DNA from: Campylobacterota bacterium
GTDB lineage: Bacteria; Campylobacterota; Campylobacteria; Campylobacterales; JALSKU01
NCBI GenBank assembly: GCA_013153915.1
Contig: JAADDL010000138.1
Span: forward strand, 1 to 7,880
DNA length: 7,880 bases
Direction: 5' to 3'
Position numbers and translations under genes: made by a program. The stretch's first letter is position 1; every line of letters begins with the position of its first letter. Positions 7,561 to 7,880 of this stretch are shown here, one piece after another. The notes under the pieces are model-generated. The model was not told where the DNA came from. It made no database searches and saw only the letters and a program-made list of their open reading frames with translations.

Positions 7561-7880
7561 TTAATAAGCTAACGGAGTTTTTTTGATAAATTTATCGGCA
7601 TCTTTACTTGGAGAACCAAAACCGCTAAACTCTTTTTGTTTGCCCGCCTTAAATATCTCAAGAGGAGTTAAAAGATCCTCTTTTTCGGCAAACTCCGCTC
7701 TTTGTTCACTTGCGTGTTCATAATCCCCCGTATGCACGATAGCAAGCTCGGGGCAAACTTCGGCACAATATCCGCAAAAGATACATCTGCCGAAATTGAT
7801 AGTATAATCAAGCACCTCTTTTCTGCTGTTTTCATCTATCTTAGTGTCTATTCTGATACAGTTTGCTATACATATCTTTT
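7561..7880 (-). CDS. nuoI: NADH-quinone oxidoreductase (complex I) subunit I, C-terminal part
   Basis: NuoI is the ferredoxin-like subunit of the peripheral arm that holds two 4Fe-4S clusters (N6a and N6b) and passes electrons towards the cluster next to the quinone site. The 105 C-terminal residues are visible; the start lies upstream of the window. Reading in frame from 7878 gives KICIANCIRID, the end of the first cysteine motif, then the complete second motif CIFCGYCAEVCP followed by ELAI. The remaining tail (to ...KKTPLAY) is rich in charged residues and normal for campylobacterial NuoI. An in-frame GTG at 7815 is internal to this gene, since the reading frame and family similarity continue upstream of it. 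In the first motif the Cys that is normally followed by Pro is followed by Ile. Confidence 0.95.
   Translation of the reverse strand, partial: KICIANCIRIDTKIDENSRKEVLDYTINFGRCIFCGYCAEVCPELAIVHTGDYEHASEQRAEFAEKEDLLTPLEIFKAGKQKEFSGFGSPSKDADKFIKKTPLAY

Noticed and set aside
7561..7815. Separate small ferredoxin gene starting at the GTG at 7815
   Set aside because: The frame stays open to the window edge and the upstream residues (KICIANCIRID) are the end of the first NuoI cluster motif, so this is the C-terminal part of nuoI.

Overview
The window holds the 3' half of a respiratory complex I (NADH-dehydrogenase-like, nuo) operon followed by the first ~585 codons of a flagellar-motor gene. Everything coding lies on the minus strand, so transcription runs from high to low coordinates: nuoI (5' end outside the window) - nuoJ - nuoK - nuoL - nuoM - nuoN - pflA (3' end outside the window). 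There are no RNA genes, insertion sequences, CRISPR arrays or long non-coding stretches; the longest gap between genes is 46 bases.

The likely source is a member of the Campylobacterota (Epsilonproteobacteria). The reasons are the AT-rich sequence, the Campylobacter-like NuoI (second cluster motif CIFCGYCAEVCP followed by ELAI), and above all the gene order: in Campylobacter jejuni and Helicobacter pylori the nuo operon also ends nuoL-M-N and is followed directly by pflA. I cannot name the genus.

Region 1 (7880-1802) encodes five complete membrane subunits, NuoJ, K, L, M and N, plus the C-terminal 105 residues of the ferredoxin-like subunit NuoI. Genes are tightly packed: a 4-base ATGA overlap at nuoJ/nuoK, a 1-base TAATG overlap at nuoM/nuoN, and gaps of 2 to 11 bases elsewhere, most with a clear purine-rich ribosome-binding site. 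NuoI carries electrons in the peripheral arm through two 4Fe-4S clusters; NuoJ and NuoK link to the proton-translocating antiporter-like subunits NuoL, M and N. All key charged residues expected in the proton path are visible.

Region 2 (1801-1756) is a compact control segment. A perfect 10-bp inverted repeat just after the nuoN stop looks like the operon terminator. Touching it is an extended -10 element (TGATATAAT) that ends only 6 bases before the pflA ATG, with no Shine-Dalgarno sequence, so pflA may be transcribed on its own as a leaderless mRNA.

Region 3 (1755-1) is an uninterrupted reading frame for a secreted, TPR-rich protein that I identify as PflA, a periplasmic scaffold of the campylobacterial flagellar motor. 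It is visibly more AT-rich than the nuo genes.

I see no undescribed system here. The most worthwhile point is the terminator/promoter/leaderless-start arrangement between nuoN and pflA.
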